Assembly (NCBI GenBank): GCA_020744425.1
Contig: JAGMUV010000003.1
Span: forward strand, 1,364,001-1,428,000
DNA from: Dactylonectria macrodidyma
Lineage: Eukaryota; Ascomycota; Sordariomycetes; Hypocreales; Nectriaceae
DNA length: 64,000 nucleotides
Direction of reading: 5' to 3'
A program made the position numbers and the translations under genes. Of this stretch, positions 32,999 to 42,398 are shown piece after piece. Positions within the stretch are counted from its first letter, which is position 1, and each line of letters begins with the position of its first letter. A model generated the notes under the pieces. It made no database searches. It saw nothing but the letters and a program-made list of their open reading frames with translations, and had not been told where the DNA came from.

Positions 32999-34918
32999 CT
33001 AGATAAAAACCGTTTCCACAATGACATCGAATAGTTCAGATAAGGCAGGGATTCTGCCGCTGACCAGTATCCGCTCCACGCTGACGTCGCCCCTATGCGC
33101 AGCGACGCCCGTCTCCAAAAAGGCTCGCTCTGTGCCAGACAGCTCGCGATTCTCCATGTCCTTCCACTTGCGCTCGGCCTCTTCGCGCGCCGCCTGGAGG
33201 ACCTGCTCCGTGTCTTCTGACTCCCAGAGGTTGCAGCGGTCGCACTCGGTACAGGGCGTCGGGTCGCCGTCGGGCCGAAAGTGGTCACAGAAGTGACGGT
33301 ATCCCTCGTCGCTGAGGTCAGCGCGGCACACGTAGCACATCTTGTAGCCGCACGGGCACGTCAGCTTATTGCAGCCCGCGTTCTTGACAAACGACGTGTT
33401 GCAGCGGGGGCAGACTCGCTTGATGGCCATGCTCATGGCCTGCTCGACCTGCGTGCGCAGGGCGACGAGGGACGACTCGTTGCACACGTGGATGTCGTGC
33501 CAGGACTTGCTGCAGGAGAGGCACGACACTCGCTTGCACTCGGGGTTTTGGCAGGCGAACTTTAGGCCGCGGCGCCGTCGTCGATGGCGTGCGAGGGCGC
33601 CTTGCCACTCTGTGGAGATGAAATCGCCGAAGGACTGCCGCGTGCTGAGGAACAGGCAGATGATGGAGGATATGAATATGACGGGAAAGACGAACGGCAG
33701 CGATCCGATGCAAAGGACGAGGAAGAATAGGTTGTAGACGCTGGTGGCATTGATCCGAAGAGTCGCCTCGTGTGCGGGTGTGTACATGTCGTCGATTTCC
33801 GCGTAGTCGCAAAACGGACATCGAACGAGCGGGAGTTTGGAGGCCAGGAGACTGTGTTCTGCAAGCCTGCGGTCAAGCTTGTGCAATATTTCGGCGCCCA
33901 TCTTTTCCTCTGCCATAGCACGGCGGATGTGCTCGGCCGGGATGTGGCCAGGGCATCCGTCGCCGTCCACTGAAAGGCACTTGAGTGTCCCCGTCTCTGG
34001 GTTGATGCTGCACGTCCAGCCCTGGCCGAAAATGGCTTCCTTGATGGAGTGCTGCACGCAGCGGAAACAGATCATGTGGCCATCTCGGTTGCAGTGCGTA
34101 AACTCTTCGAACGCCGCCGAGATGAAGCAGCACACACACTCGTGCGTGGCTTCTGCTTCTTCGGCCTCCTCGTTGTTGAGAAGAAATGCCAGTCCCCGGT
34201 CCTTGTTTTCCCTCTCTTCTCGATCCCGTTGCTTTAGAGGGACGATGAGTGTCTTGTAAAGTTCACGGTCCAGCTCGGGGCTGCCTGTCGTGCGGATCGT
34301 AGGTGTGATGGAGCCATGGCCGGTCGATCGCCATGAGACTAGCGGGTGGTTCTCTGCCTCGCCAGTAGCGATGGGTTTACGTCGGAAGAAGAGGGAGGAT
34401 ATAGTGAAGCGCCACGATTTCGAGGACAGCGTGACGAGGGTCCGCCGAGCCTCGAGGTACGAGTAGTTGGACTCTGCGAGCACGGCGTTGATGGTTGATC
34501 GCGACAGGCCCTTGAACTCCTGCCACGCCAGTGTTTGGACCGCCTTCTTGTACTCGATGCTCCGAAAGACCTCGGTCTTAGGCACGGCTTCTGCCTGGGC
34601 GTCCTTGTTGACCCTCCACCGCCCCTTGACCCAGGTGGCGCGGTTCTTCAGCAGCGCATCGGCGACCAGCGCGAGGCGCGACTCGCCATCAAAGTTGGAG
34701 AGCAGCTCGCGGAAGACCTCAATCTGGATGTCCGGGAAGAGGGCGGCGAGGGCTTCGAGGGCGTTGTTGAGCTCGCGGAGGTCGGGTCGGCCGGGCGGGA
34801 CGCAGGGCAGCTGCGCCTCGTCGTGGATGTAGTCGGACTGCGTGACGCTCTCGACGCTCGACCTGGACTTGAGCGAGGGGGCTCTATCGGCGGAGGTGCG
34901 CAGCCCGGAGAATACCAT
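32999..34918 (-). CDS. RBR-type E3 ubiquitin ligase with a membrane segment (RNF216-like)
   Basis: A single exon of 639 residues. RBR ligases take ubiquitin from an E2 onto a Cys in the RING2 domain before passing it to the substrate. RING1-like Cys/His pairs begin at 261 (CVCCFISAAFEEFTHCNRDGHMICFRC). The IBR domain (CQNPECKRVSCLSCSKSWHDIHVC) is at about 456-480 and RING2 (CPRCNTSFVKNAGCNKLTCPCG) at 503-525. Cys516 in NAGCNKL matches the catalytic position of the class. Between RING1 and IBR lies a hydrophobic stretch of about 35 residues (390-425) with Pro, likely one or two membrane passes, and an Arg run after it. The first 150 residues contain a CUE-like FPDIQIEVFRELLSNFDG segment that could bind ubiquitin. 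The substrate is unknown. Confidence 0.85.
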   Translation of the reverse strand: MVFSGLRTSADRAPSLKSRSSVESVTQSDYIHDEAQLPCVPPGRPDLRELNNALEALAALFPDIQIEVFRELLSNFDGESRLALVADALLKNRATWVKGRWRVNKDAQAEAVPKTEVFRSIEYKKAVQTLAWQEFKGLSRSTINAVLAESNYSYLEARRTLVTLSSKSWRFTISSLFFRRKPIATGEAENHPLVSWRSTGHGSITPTIRTTGSPELDRELYKTLIVPLKQRDREERENKDRGLAFLLNNEEAEEAEATHECVCCFISAAFEEFTHCNRDGHMICFRCVQHSIKEAIFGQGWTCSINPETGTLKCLSVDGDGCPGHIPAEHIRRAMAEEKMGAEILHKLDRRLAEHSLLASKLPLVRCPFCDYAEIDDMYTPAHEATLRINATSVYNLFFLVLCIGSLPFVFPVIFISSIICLFLSTRQSFGDFISTEWQGALARHRRRRRGLKFACQNPECKRVSCLSCSKSWHDIHVCNESSLVALRTQVEQAMSMAIKRVCPRCNTSFVKNAGCNKLTCPCGYKMCYVCRADLSDEGYRHFCDHFRPDGDPTPCTECDRCNLWESEDTEQVLQAAREEAERKWKDMENRELSGTERAFLETGVAAHRGDVSVERILVSGRIPALSELFDVIVETVFI

Positions 34919-35974
34919 CGCAGTTGTTCATCGTCGCGCACACTGAGGCGACGTCGTTGGAAATGGGTGGTTGAGAGGGTCAAATTAAGGTTGCGTTCCC
35001 CACGGTCGGGAGATGCGTGGAGGGGTAAGCGTGCTGCGTGCACATGTCGACACCTGAGGAAGGTGGTCCCGTTGACCAAATCTGGGTGCCAATAGCAGAT
35101 CGACCAAGTGTCCAAGCGGGTTGTGAAAATTGCAATACCAGAATCAGGCATAATATGCAGAGTTTACTTTTGATTCACCTCCAGAGTTGATTTTATAGCC
35201 TTTTTGCTTTCCCTCAAACTCATTCCTCCTAGGCTCACTTTGCAGCTTGCTCTAGGCGAGGACCGGGCAAATCACCCCAGGTACAGACACTACTGCTCGT
35301 TCCATTCTTAAAGTAGATAAATCTAGTTTATTGCTCTGTGATTTGGGGTTGCGCAACTAAAAGTCACGGAAAAGTTATGACCGGCCGAGCGAAATGGCAT
35401 TATCCATGGGGGCGCCCAAACCTCTCGATCCAAAGGCAAAGTCGAGGGCCTTGCACCGACCGACTGGGACGACTGGTGCCTAAATCTTTAAGACTGTCAA
35501 ACCCTGCTGACCCGACCGAGAGACTCCTTGAGAGTTTGCATGCACTCAAAGCCACTGGCAGTGGTAGAAATTGAGAGTCCGACCAGGAGAGGATAGCGGA
35601 AGTCTCTCGATTTCAGAGGCCACATCAGCAGGGAGCAGTTGGCAATCATTCTCTTCGTATGGGTCAAAACACAGCTTACACCGCCGTAGTCCTTGACGTG
35701 GAAGGACAAAACGATCAAACCTAGGGGTACCTACCGAACTCGAGAACTAGGAAACCTGTGACAAGAAAGAACTGTATGGTACATGTCATGACACGCACGC
35801 ATATGACGAGTAATTCAAAAGGATTTGCAGGAAGCATATGGAACGTTTGGGCGGTGATTGAACCCGGGGACCTTTCACATTTAGTCAGGAAACACTACAG
35901 GAGAGATCCTCGTACACCTGGGCAAAAGCAGAGGTCGCTTCCAGCGTCAGAGTTGAAGAAACCATCAAAAAGAA
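34919..35974. other. promoter side of the RBR gene; no gene supported
   Basis: No coding pattern. Includes the leader of the RBR gene and, at about 35848-35883, a short relic matching the 3' half of the neighbouring tRNA-Pro gene. Confidence 0.5.
35848..35883 (-). pseudogene. relic of a tRNA-Pro 3' half
   Basis: On the minus strand AAATGTGAAAGGTCC is followed by CCGGGTTCAATC. In the intact gene the matching part reads AAACTGTGACAGGTCC then CGGGTTCAATC. Only the end of the intron, the variable loop and the T arm survive; the acceptor stem no longer pairs. Confidence 0.55.
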
Positions 35975-36072
35975 GGGCCTGGCCGGGGATTGAACCCGGG
36001 ACCTGTCACAGTTTCTTTGGAAGAATTGGGAGAACTCCCGAAGCGACAATCATACCGCTAGACCACCAGGCC
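35975..36072 (-). tRNA. tRNA-Pro (anticodon CGG) with an intron
   Basis: Read on the minus strand, the acceptor stem GGCCTGG pairs fully with CCAGGCC. The D arm (GTCT...), anticodon stem GTCGC/GTGAC, anticodon CGG in the loop TTCGGG...T, and the T arm CCGGG-TTCAATC-CCCGG are all in place. An intron of about 26 nt sits directly after position 37, the usual place. A TTTTT run just after the 3' end (plus strand 35966-35970 region) is the polymerase III stop signal. CCG codons are read by this tRNA. Confidence 0.9.
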
Positions 36073-36197
36073 GGTTATTATTAATTAATGCGCGATTATT
36101 TTGTATTTTTGTGTCTCATTCCAAGGGTCATCGCGGCATTTGAGGGTGAGTGGATCCTGAGTGGCAAATATATGGAGACTAATGAGTGGGTCACGGA

Positions 36198-36270
36198 CCC
36201 GGGACCTAGGCTGCGGGTGCTGACTAAGGTGGGCCTTCCTGCATGCCACCACGTGACCCTAGGTTCCGGG
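36198..36270. repeat. imperfect inverted repeat
   Basis: Left arm CCCGGGACCTAGG (36198-36210) and right arm CCTAGGTTCCGGG (36258-36270) pair at 12 of 13 positions around a 47-nt spacer. GGACCCGGG also occurs directly at 36195 and 36275. Confidence 0.6.
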
Positions 36271-36913
36271 AGTCGGACCCGGGTTTAGCCGACGTCTAGG
36301 ACCGTGTTCCAACCCTTCCAGTGAAGACGAACTCAAGACCTTGAGATCTTTGCGATTCCCGACTCGCCCAGATAAGACTGCACAGCTTAATCGTGGATGA
36401 CTATTCGACCCGCCCCTGCGGCCACCAATGGCACGGATATTCGTCTGCGTAGTCTCTTTGACTTCATCGCTCACTGGTTGGTTAAGTTGTATGATACCGT
36501 CACTAGGAAACTTGCAGAAGAGTGAACTGTCCGGACTTCCGACAAGGCCGTCAGGACTTACCAGTCAGGGGAAGAATTTTATTACGGGGATGTCTTTGTT
36601 TTCACCATGAAAGCCGTGGGACCGACAAATTTATGGGCGCGAGGCTGGATCGAAGACATGTGAAACCCATCACCATAATGTCAGACGTGCAAGGAGGCAG
36701 TTGGTGAGTGGTTGAGGATCATGCTAGGGGCAAAGTGAACAGCAAACCCACTAGCCAGATATAATCGGTGGTTTTGAAACCAGTATTTAAAGTATCTCAA
36801 CTTAGACTAGGTAATTCTGATCAAATTGGGGTTGGGGGCAGATGCTACCAGCCCATTGGGAGTTTCAATTGCCGTACCGGAACCTCGAGCCAATTTGAGT
36901 TCACACGCCTGTT

Positions 36914-36947
36914 TGGCCACGGCTCCTGTCTGGCCACGGCTCCTGTC
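36914..36947 (+). repeat. 17-bp perfect tandem duplication
   Basis: TGGCCACGGCTCCTGTC occurs twice in direct succession. Confidence 0.9.
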
Positions 36948-39863
36948 CTAGATCTCTATCTGCAGCAGCCGAGTTGACATATGCCTGCCTATCTATGAGT
37001 CCCGCCATAGCCCTTCAGCCTGAGAGCAAGCCGAGCCGCATGTCTACCTATCTCCGGCTCTCATGCTGGCTCTTATGGCCATTCTGCGTCCTTACAGCTG
37101 CCATGTGAGTCTCCTCAGTCAGGGAACACCTCGAGCCATGCGTGCCCTGCCTATTCATCTGCAACTGCCGCACTGACATCCCGAGCCAACATTAGCCAGC
37201 CCAAAATACTTTTGGGTCACACACGGCTACATCTATATTGCTGTTGCGCTGGCCTTTTCAATTTGAAAAGATCATTGCTATTCGACCAGTTAACTGTTGC
37301 TATCTGCGCAGCATATCGCAATATTCCACGAGCCTAACTGCGACAAAGTCGTCTCTAAATTAGCATTTTATCACCCCTATTTAGTTCACTAACTCCTAAT
37401 ATTTATCTAGTCTTGCGATCCTATTACGACCACCATCACTAGGTAAGGAGAAGTGAGTCTATCTAGAAACGCCATGCGAATAGCAATACTCCTTGCAAAT
37501 GATATGTGTCGCACGTCCATCAGTCCACACCTTTCGTGTGGGTCTCCCGGAGTCATACAAGGCTGCACACCTACAGCCAACGTGCTGATCGGGGAAGAGG
37601 ATTTGAAGAAGACTGTCCCGAAGCCCAATGGAATCCGGAAACAGTACTTGATATAGTCTTAGGTGATGACGCTGAGAACGATGCCAACTCCAAATATCAA
37701 AAAGCAGAGGGGGGCTGCTCTGTTTAACAGCTTGGGAGATACTGCTGTGAAGATGAAACGATGGGGGTAGTGTGGCCTCACTTACATGTCTATGATGGCC
37801 CAACACCCTCGTGACAGGTGGAGAAATCCCCTCGCATCCCTAGAGAATTGTCGATGATCAACTGCGACGAACGATTGTCGTTGAGGCTACTGCTTTCGAG
37901 TTCACACACACCTACCAATCCATGCTTGCCGCTTCATGTCAGGAACGTTTAGTTTTCTATCCACGGTTGTTGGGCCGGATTTATCGACCAATATTACCTG
38001 TCTAGCAGTATCTGAGCTGCTAGAGGTGTAAGTTACACTCGTGCCATGTATGACCAAATACAGTCCTCTCCGATTTAGGTTCTCCTCAGCTTGACAGCCA
38101 TTCGAGTCATGAACTGCAACGGCTCTGACCAACATTACTAGCCTACCTCGCACCCGGCGACAGGCAAACGCTGTCCTGGCACTATCTGGCAATGTCGCCT
38201 CCAGAGCAATTCCCAAATTTCACTGGATGGGGGCATGCAGATGCGTCTTCAAGGTTTCAAGACGCCCGGAAATGCATGCCAGTAACCGATCCCCGACCTT
38301 TTCTTTCCAATACTTTAGTCCGCAATGGCTGTTGGTCTTGAACTGAGCTCAAGTCTGAGGCATTCACTGTTCTCTTGACCTGTCTACGCAAGCCTGAGGA
38401 GCGAGAGCAAATCGCCCTTAACGCAGCCAAGCATTGGAAGAGGTCTACTTCAAAGGTTCAACCACATATCAGTACAGAGTCATTGCGACATGAATTTGCC
38501 CTATCATAGGCCACTCCTGTGACATTCATGAAAAGAAATAATCCAAGCCGCTGGCCATCATATCACACAAGCAGAGAAGCCTGAAATCATCGTCAAAAAG
38601 CTGTCTGAATGTTTTGAATGTCAACCTGGTTAATACAGTCATTTGAAGCCCCATTTCTTTCATCAAGGACTTCCCATTCCCCCAATCTCAATGTCTACCA
38701 TAAAATTCCCATACAACCCATCACCAAACACAGTGTTCCCATTCAGTTCCCATATATCCCATCCACTCTATCAAACTTCACTGATCCATAATCGCATCCC
38801 TTATGCTCCATACATCATCCCCTCCCTCTAGAACCACAATAAACATCGTTGGACATGTTATTTGGAGTGGTCAGCCCCATTCACATAAGCGAACGAAGTT
38901 CGTACCAGTCGAATCACGTCAGACGCCGGATGTGGATTTTCATTGCAACGGGGACCGCCGGGTCTTGTAACTCGATGTGTAGAAGAATAGATGGAGTTTG
39001 ATTGAATGAATTATCGGCATGACAATTGTAGATGTTCGAGGAGAAAGCGTGCTCGACAAGGAAATAGCGACGTGAGAGCACTGGTTGCAAATAAAAGTGT
39101 GGAATTAGGGCATAGAATCATATCCGGCGAGAGGTATCAATTGTCATCATGACATGGACAGTCCAAGTACTCCTCCAGCCTGACTTGTACAACAGACACA
39201 AAGTCGATCGAATGAAGCGATTTTGAGGCCTCTTCGATGATTTGTTCGCATTTAGGTGTAACTGTTGAACTGCTTTAATGCCCAAACTTGAACAAACTGG
39301 AACAGCCGTGACAGAAGGCAGGTATGTGTGCCTGGAAGATTGACAAATCGGGAAGGCCGACACAGGGACCAGAGACGCGCAGGCGCGTGAGTTAAAGCGT
39401 GAAATCAATGAATCGAAGTCGATCAACCATCACTCGGCGTGGAAGACCACCCAACACACACCCAGCCACCTAAGATTGGCGCCAGGTAGGTAGGTGCTCA
39501 ACCTGGTAGATGTTAAAGATAGATGCCTTAGGTAGGCAGGCCAGAGCACTTCAATTGAGATGCCTCAGTTGATTCGCTAGAAGTCAAGGGCCAAAGCATG
39601 AACGCAACACCCACGTGACTAGTTCCTATTCTCTGAACAACCCTCATCGGCGAAGATGTTGTAACCTTTCGTCTCCTCAGCCTTTTGAACGTCTGTCATT
39701 CCCCCGACTCCTTCGTTGACCCAGCTCGCCCATTTACCACTCCGCTCCCGTGCCCAACTTCAAACGTTCATACCCAGAAGTGTTATTTTTGTTCTACTTG
39801 CTTGGTAAATTTTCTAATCTTTTTATGTAGTCAGCTGGGTGACTTTGTGCCTACTGTTTCCAG

Positions 39864-40014
39864 GGCCAGGGCGTCTCGAAGGTCGCGCGCCGCCGCCTCG
39901 GGTGACTGAGGTGGAGAAATGGGAGGAGGACGCCCTCTCGGGCAACAGTGAGTATTTTCTTCCTCATTGTTACAATATACTAATCATACCTACTTAGAGA
40001 TGACCGAACTCTGA
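39864..40014 (+). pseudogene. degraded relative of the small Lys/Ala-rich gene at 2.1-2.6 kb
   Basis: After an acceptor-like TTTCCAG at 39863, GGCCAGGGCGTCTCGAAGG matches the third exon of the gene at 2429 (GQGVSK...). A deletion then removes the part for QKAAEKAAAAA and shifts frame; in the new frame the text reads VTEVEKWEEDALSGN, against PTEAEEKDALQGD in the intact copy. A GTGAGT donor at 39948 stands exactly where the intact copy has a GC donor. The intron carries the same TACAATATACTAA branch region, and after the acceptor at 39997 the exon KMTEL ends in a TGA at the matching place. Homology goes on into the 3' flank (GAGCGGCTGCAATATCCAGAA). The upstream exons of the intact copy are not found. 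Confidence 0.6.
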
Positions 40015-41300
40015 GCGGCTGCAATATCCAGAAACGGACGACCCTCAGCTTATCCTCCTTCTTTTTCATATTTATAACAATACGAGTTGCTTCTGTGTGT
40101 GGAAATACAGCCTCATAATCCTTAAGCCCACACGCCGTACTCATATCCTATGGTTATGCTGCAAAACAGTAAACTACGCTTTATTTAGATCGAATTTAGG
40201 AATATTTTATGGTAATCTTTAGCCAAGGTTCTATAGAACGCTCGATTCTAAGCCCTCTTCATGTATCAGCAGATATTTCTTGCGTCCATGGCAACTCTGT
40301 CCGCTTGTGAGCATTCAGGCTCTGCCCGCGATCTCTAATCAAAACCACCGCCAACGAAGCGAGTACTCTGTGGATATCTCTCATTATATGTCAATCTTGT
40401 TTCCTCGTCTCCGATAGTGTAGGACCCACGGCCAAGGAACAGCAGTATCTGGAACAAAACCTCACCGCACGATTAAGCACGTTCAACACTGACCTACTGT
40501 TCTTATGTTCCAGTTGCCACTAACTTATGCTGCACGGCCTCCCTTCCATCACGACATTTTAGGCTGCTGTACTGGGTCGGAACGGGCTACAGTCTACACC
40601 GTATTCTTAGCGAACTCGCCAAACAGAAGCTTTCATGGTACATGAACGAGTGGAGCAAGATCCACGGACTCTAGACAAGGACAACGCGTCCCAGCGCTAG
40701 ATCAGTTGGAACCAAGACGAAATGGGGTCGAGTTGGAGCATAGTCACGCGGCGAGACAGTGAAGCATACAGGGAGAAGAAGCGTAGCGAGCCATTAAAAG
40801 AACACTATTGACCAGAGGGATACGATAAGGGGTATGTGTAACCCTGGTCTCCCATGCCGAAAATGAGCCCAAACCGAACCGTACCGGACGCAAGGTATTG
40901 TGATCCCCTGCCGCGCAGCCAGAGCGCACGCAAACGAAAGCAAAAACCACCAAGCACAAGATGTTAATCCCTGAACAAAGACCCTGGAGTGCACAGGTAA
41001 CACACACACAAATACATCGACCACGGTCATAGCCAGACGCGTGTATCGAGCCCTCGTTTCAAAGGGGGGGAATTCCCAGAAAAGCAACCGGATGCTGATG
41101 CCAAGATGATGCCGGATGAAGCCAGCATAGGCCGGCCCATTACCAAAAACAAACAAAACACACGATATTCGGCATTACATGTGTGTGTGGATTGTCAAAC
41201 GCCTCGCCGATGCTCCAAACATAAGTAAAAAATCACCCATACCCAAGTCAAGGGTGAAAGAGAAACGCCCATTTGCCAGATTTTCCGTTAAATGTCTCCG
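40015..41300. other. intergenic, no gene supported
   Basis: The first 100 bp continue the duplicated 3' flank. The rest has no coding pattern and contains the expected 3' UTR of the cyclin gene near 41300. Confidence 0.5.
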
Positions 41301-42398
41301 TCATGCGTGAAAATGCCCGAAATAATCGTTAGAAAGTGCCGAGGCCCGCGGGGTGACGGTTGGAGGTGCATCTGCTGCGGGGGTGTCGACGGGAGTAAGC
41401 GTCAGCCCCAGCCCCAAGCCAATGGAGGCCTTGCCGCCGGGACCGCCCATGGTCTTGGAGCGGGAGTGCGAGGGTACGTAGTTGGCCGTGGCGTCATCCT
41501 CGTCGCTAGAAGCAGCGTCGTGATAGCTGTAGCCGCGGAAGGACGAGCTTGGCTGTTGGGCGGCGAGCTGCATGTCGACCATGGCATCCGTCAGGCAGTC
41601 CTCATCGCACAGCGGCATGATGCGGTAGTTGAGGTTCTCCATGATGCACCGCTCCGTCATGTTGAGCTGCTGGCTGGACCACATGCCGCGGCCCCAGGCC
41701 GTACAGTAGTAGTGGGAGGACTCTTGGGGATCCTCGGTGAACTTGACAGCGATGACGAGGGCGGCGAAGATGATGAGCTCCGGGTTGACCAAGTCGATGT
41801 GCAGCTGCTGGTGCTGAGGTAGGAAGGGAGACGGAGGGAGGGTATGGCGCTTGGAGGACGAGGAGAAGTAGTCGGAGAGGAGCGGGCACGAGAGGCGCCA
41901 GCGACGGGCGAAACGCGAGTCGAGGCTGTCGAGGATGCAGACGGCGAGGGCGACCGTCTCGATGGGGAGGTTTGCGCGGCTGAGGAGGGCCTGTACGAGG
42001 GTGACGGAGGCCGTGGCTAGAGAAGCCGATGAAGGGATGAGGTTGACGAGGTGGATAGCGGGGCCTGTAGAGCAGAGCGAGGTTAGCAACGGGTAACGAG
42101 TAAGACACGGTATAAAAGCAGCAGCAGCAGCAGCACATGATCAAAAAGCTAACCATTTGGAACGGTTGCTCGTCGAAATAGCTACTTGATTGCAAAACTC
42201 ACCTCTAAATCGAGGCATCAACGGCTCGCCATCGTCCAGCGTCGTGCGCGGAGACTGTGCGGCCGACGAGTTGCGAGAGCTCGGGGGCGGTGTGGGGAGG
42301 TTGGAGAGTGGGCGGTAGGTAAAGTAGCCATCGAGGCGGCGGTCTTCGTCGTCTTCTGCGTCGACGTCACAGACACGCTTGGTATCACGGCGCATCAT
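41301..42398 (-). CDS. Pcl/Pho80-type cyclin
   Basis: Exons 42398-42203 and 42064-41301, intron 138 nt, encode 319 residues. The central part is a cyclin box: LVNLIPSSASLATASVTLVQALLSRANLP, then VNPELIIFAALVIAVKFTEDP, and TERCIMENLNYRIMPL, the helices that grip the kinase. The short box with its long loop between helices (SKRHTLPPSPFLPQHQQ) fits cyclins that partner Pho85/Cdk5-type kinases and not the B-type mitotic cyclins. Both ends are Ser/Pro/Thr-rich, with TPPPSS and TPVDTP as possible proline-directed phosphorylation sites. The start at MMRRDTKRV was chosen for length; an in-frame Met at 42515 would add 39 residues of weak character. A CTG run in the intron (minus strand) is noted at 42117-42135. 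Confidence 0.8.

Larger units (their letters stand above)
36073..39863. other. gene-poor stretch of 3.8 kb
   Basis: No gene is supported. It contains an imperfect inverted repeat at 36198-36270, a 17-bp tandem duplication at 36914-36947, an AT-rich spot around 37330-37410 and otherwise ordinary non-coding sequence. Frames are interrupted every 100-200 bp. It may be old repeat-derived DNA, but no element can be identified. Confidence 0.45.
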
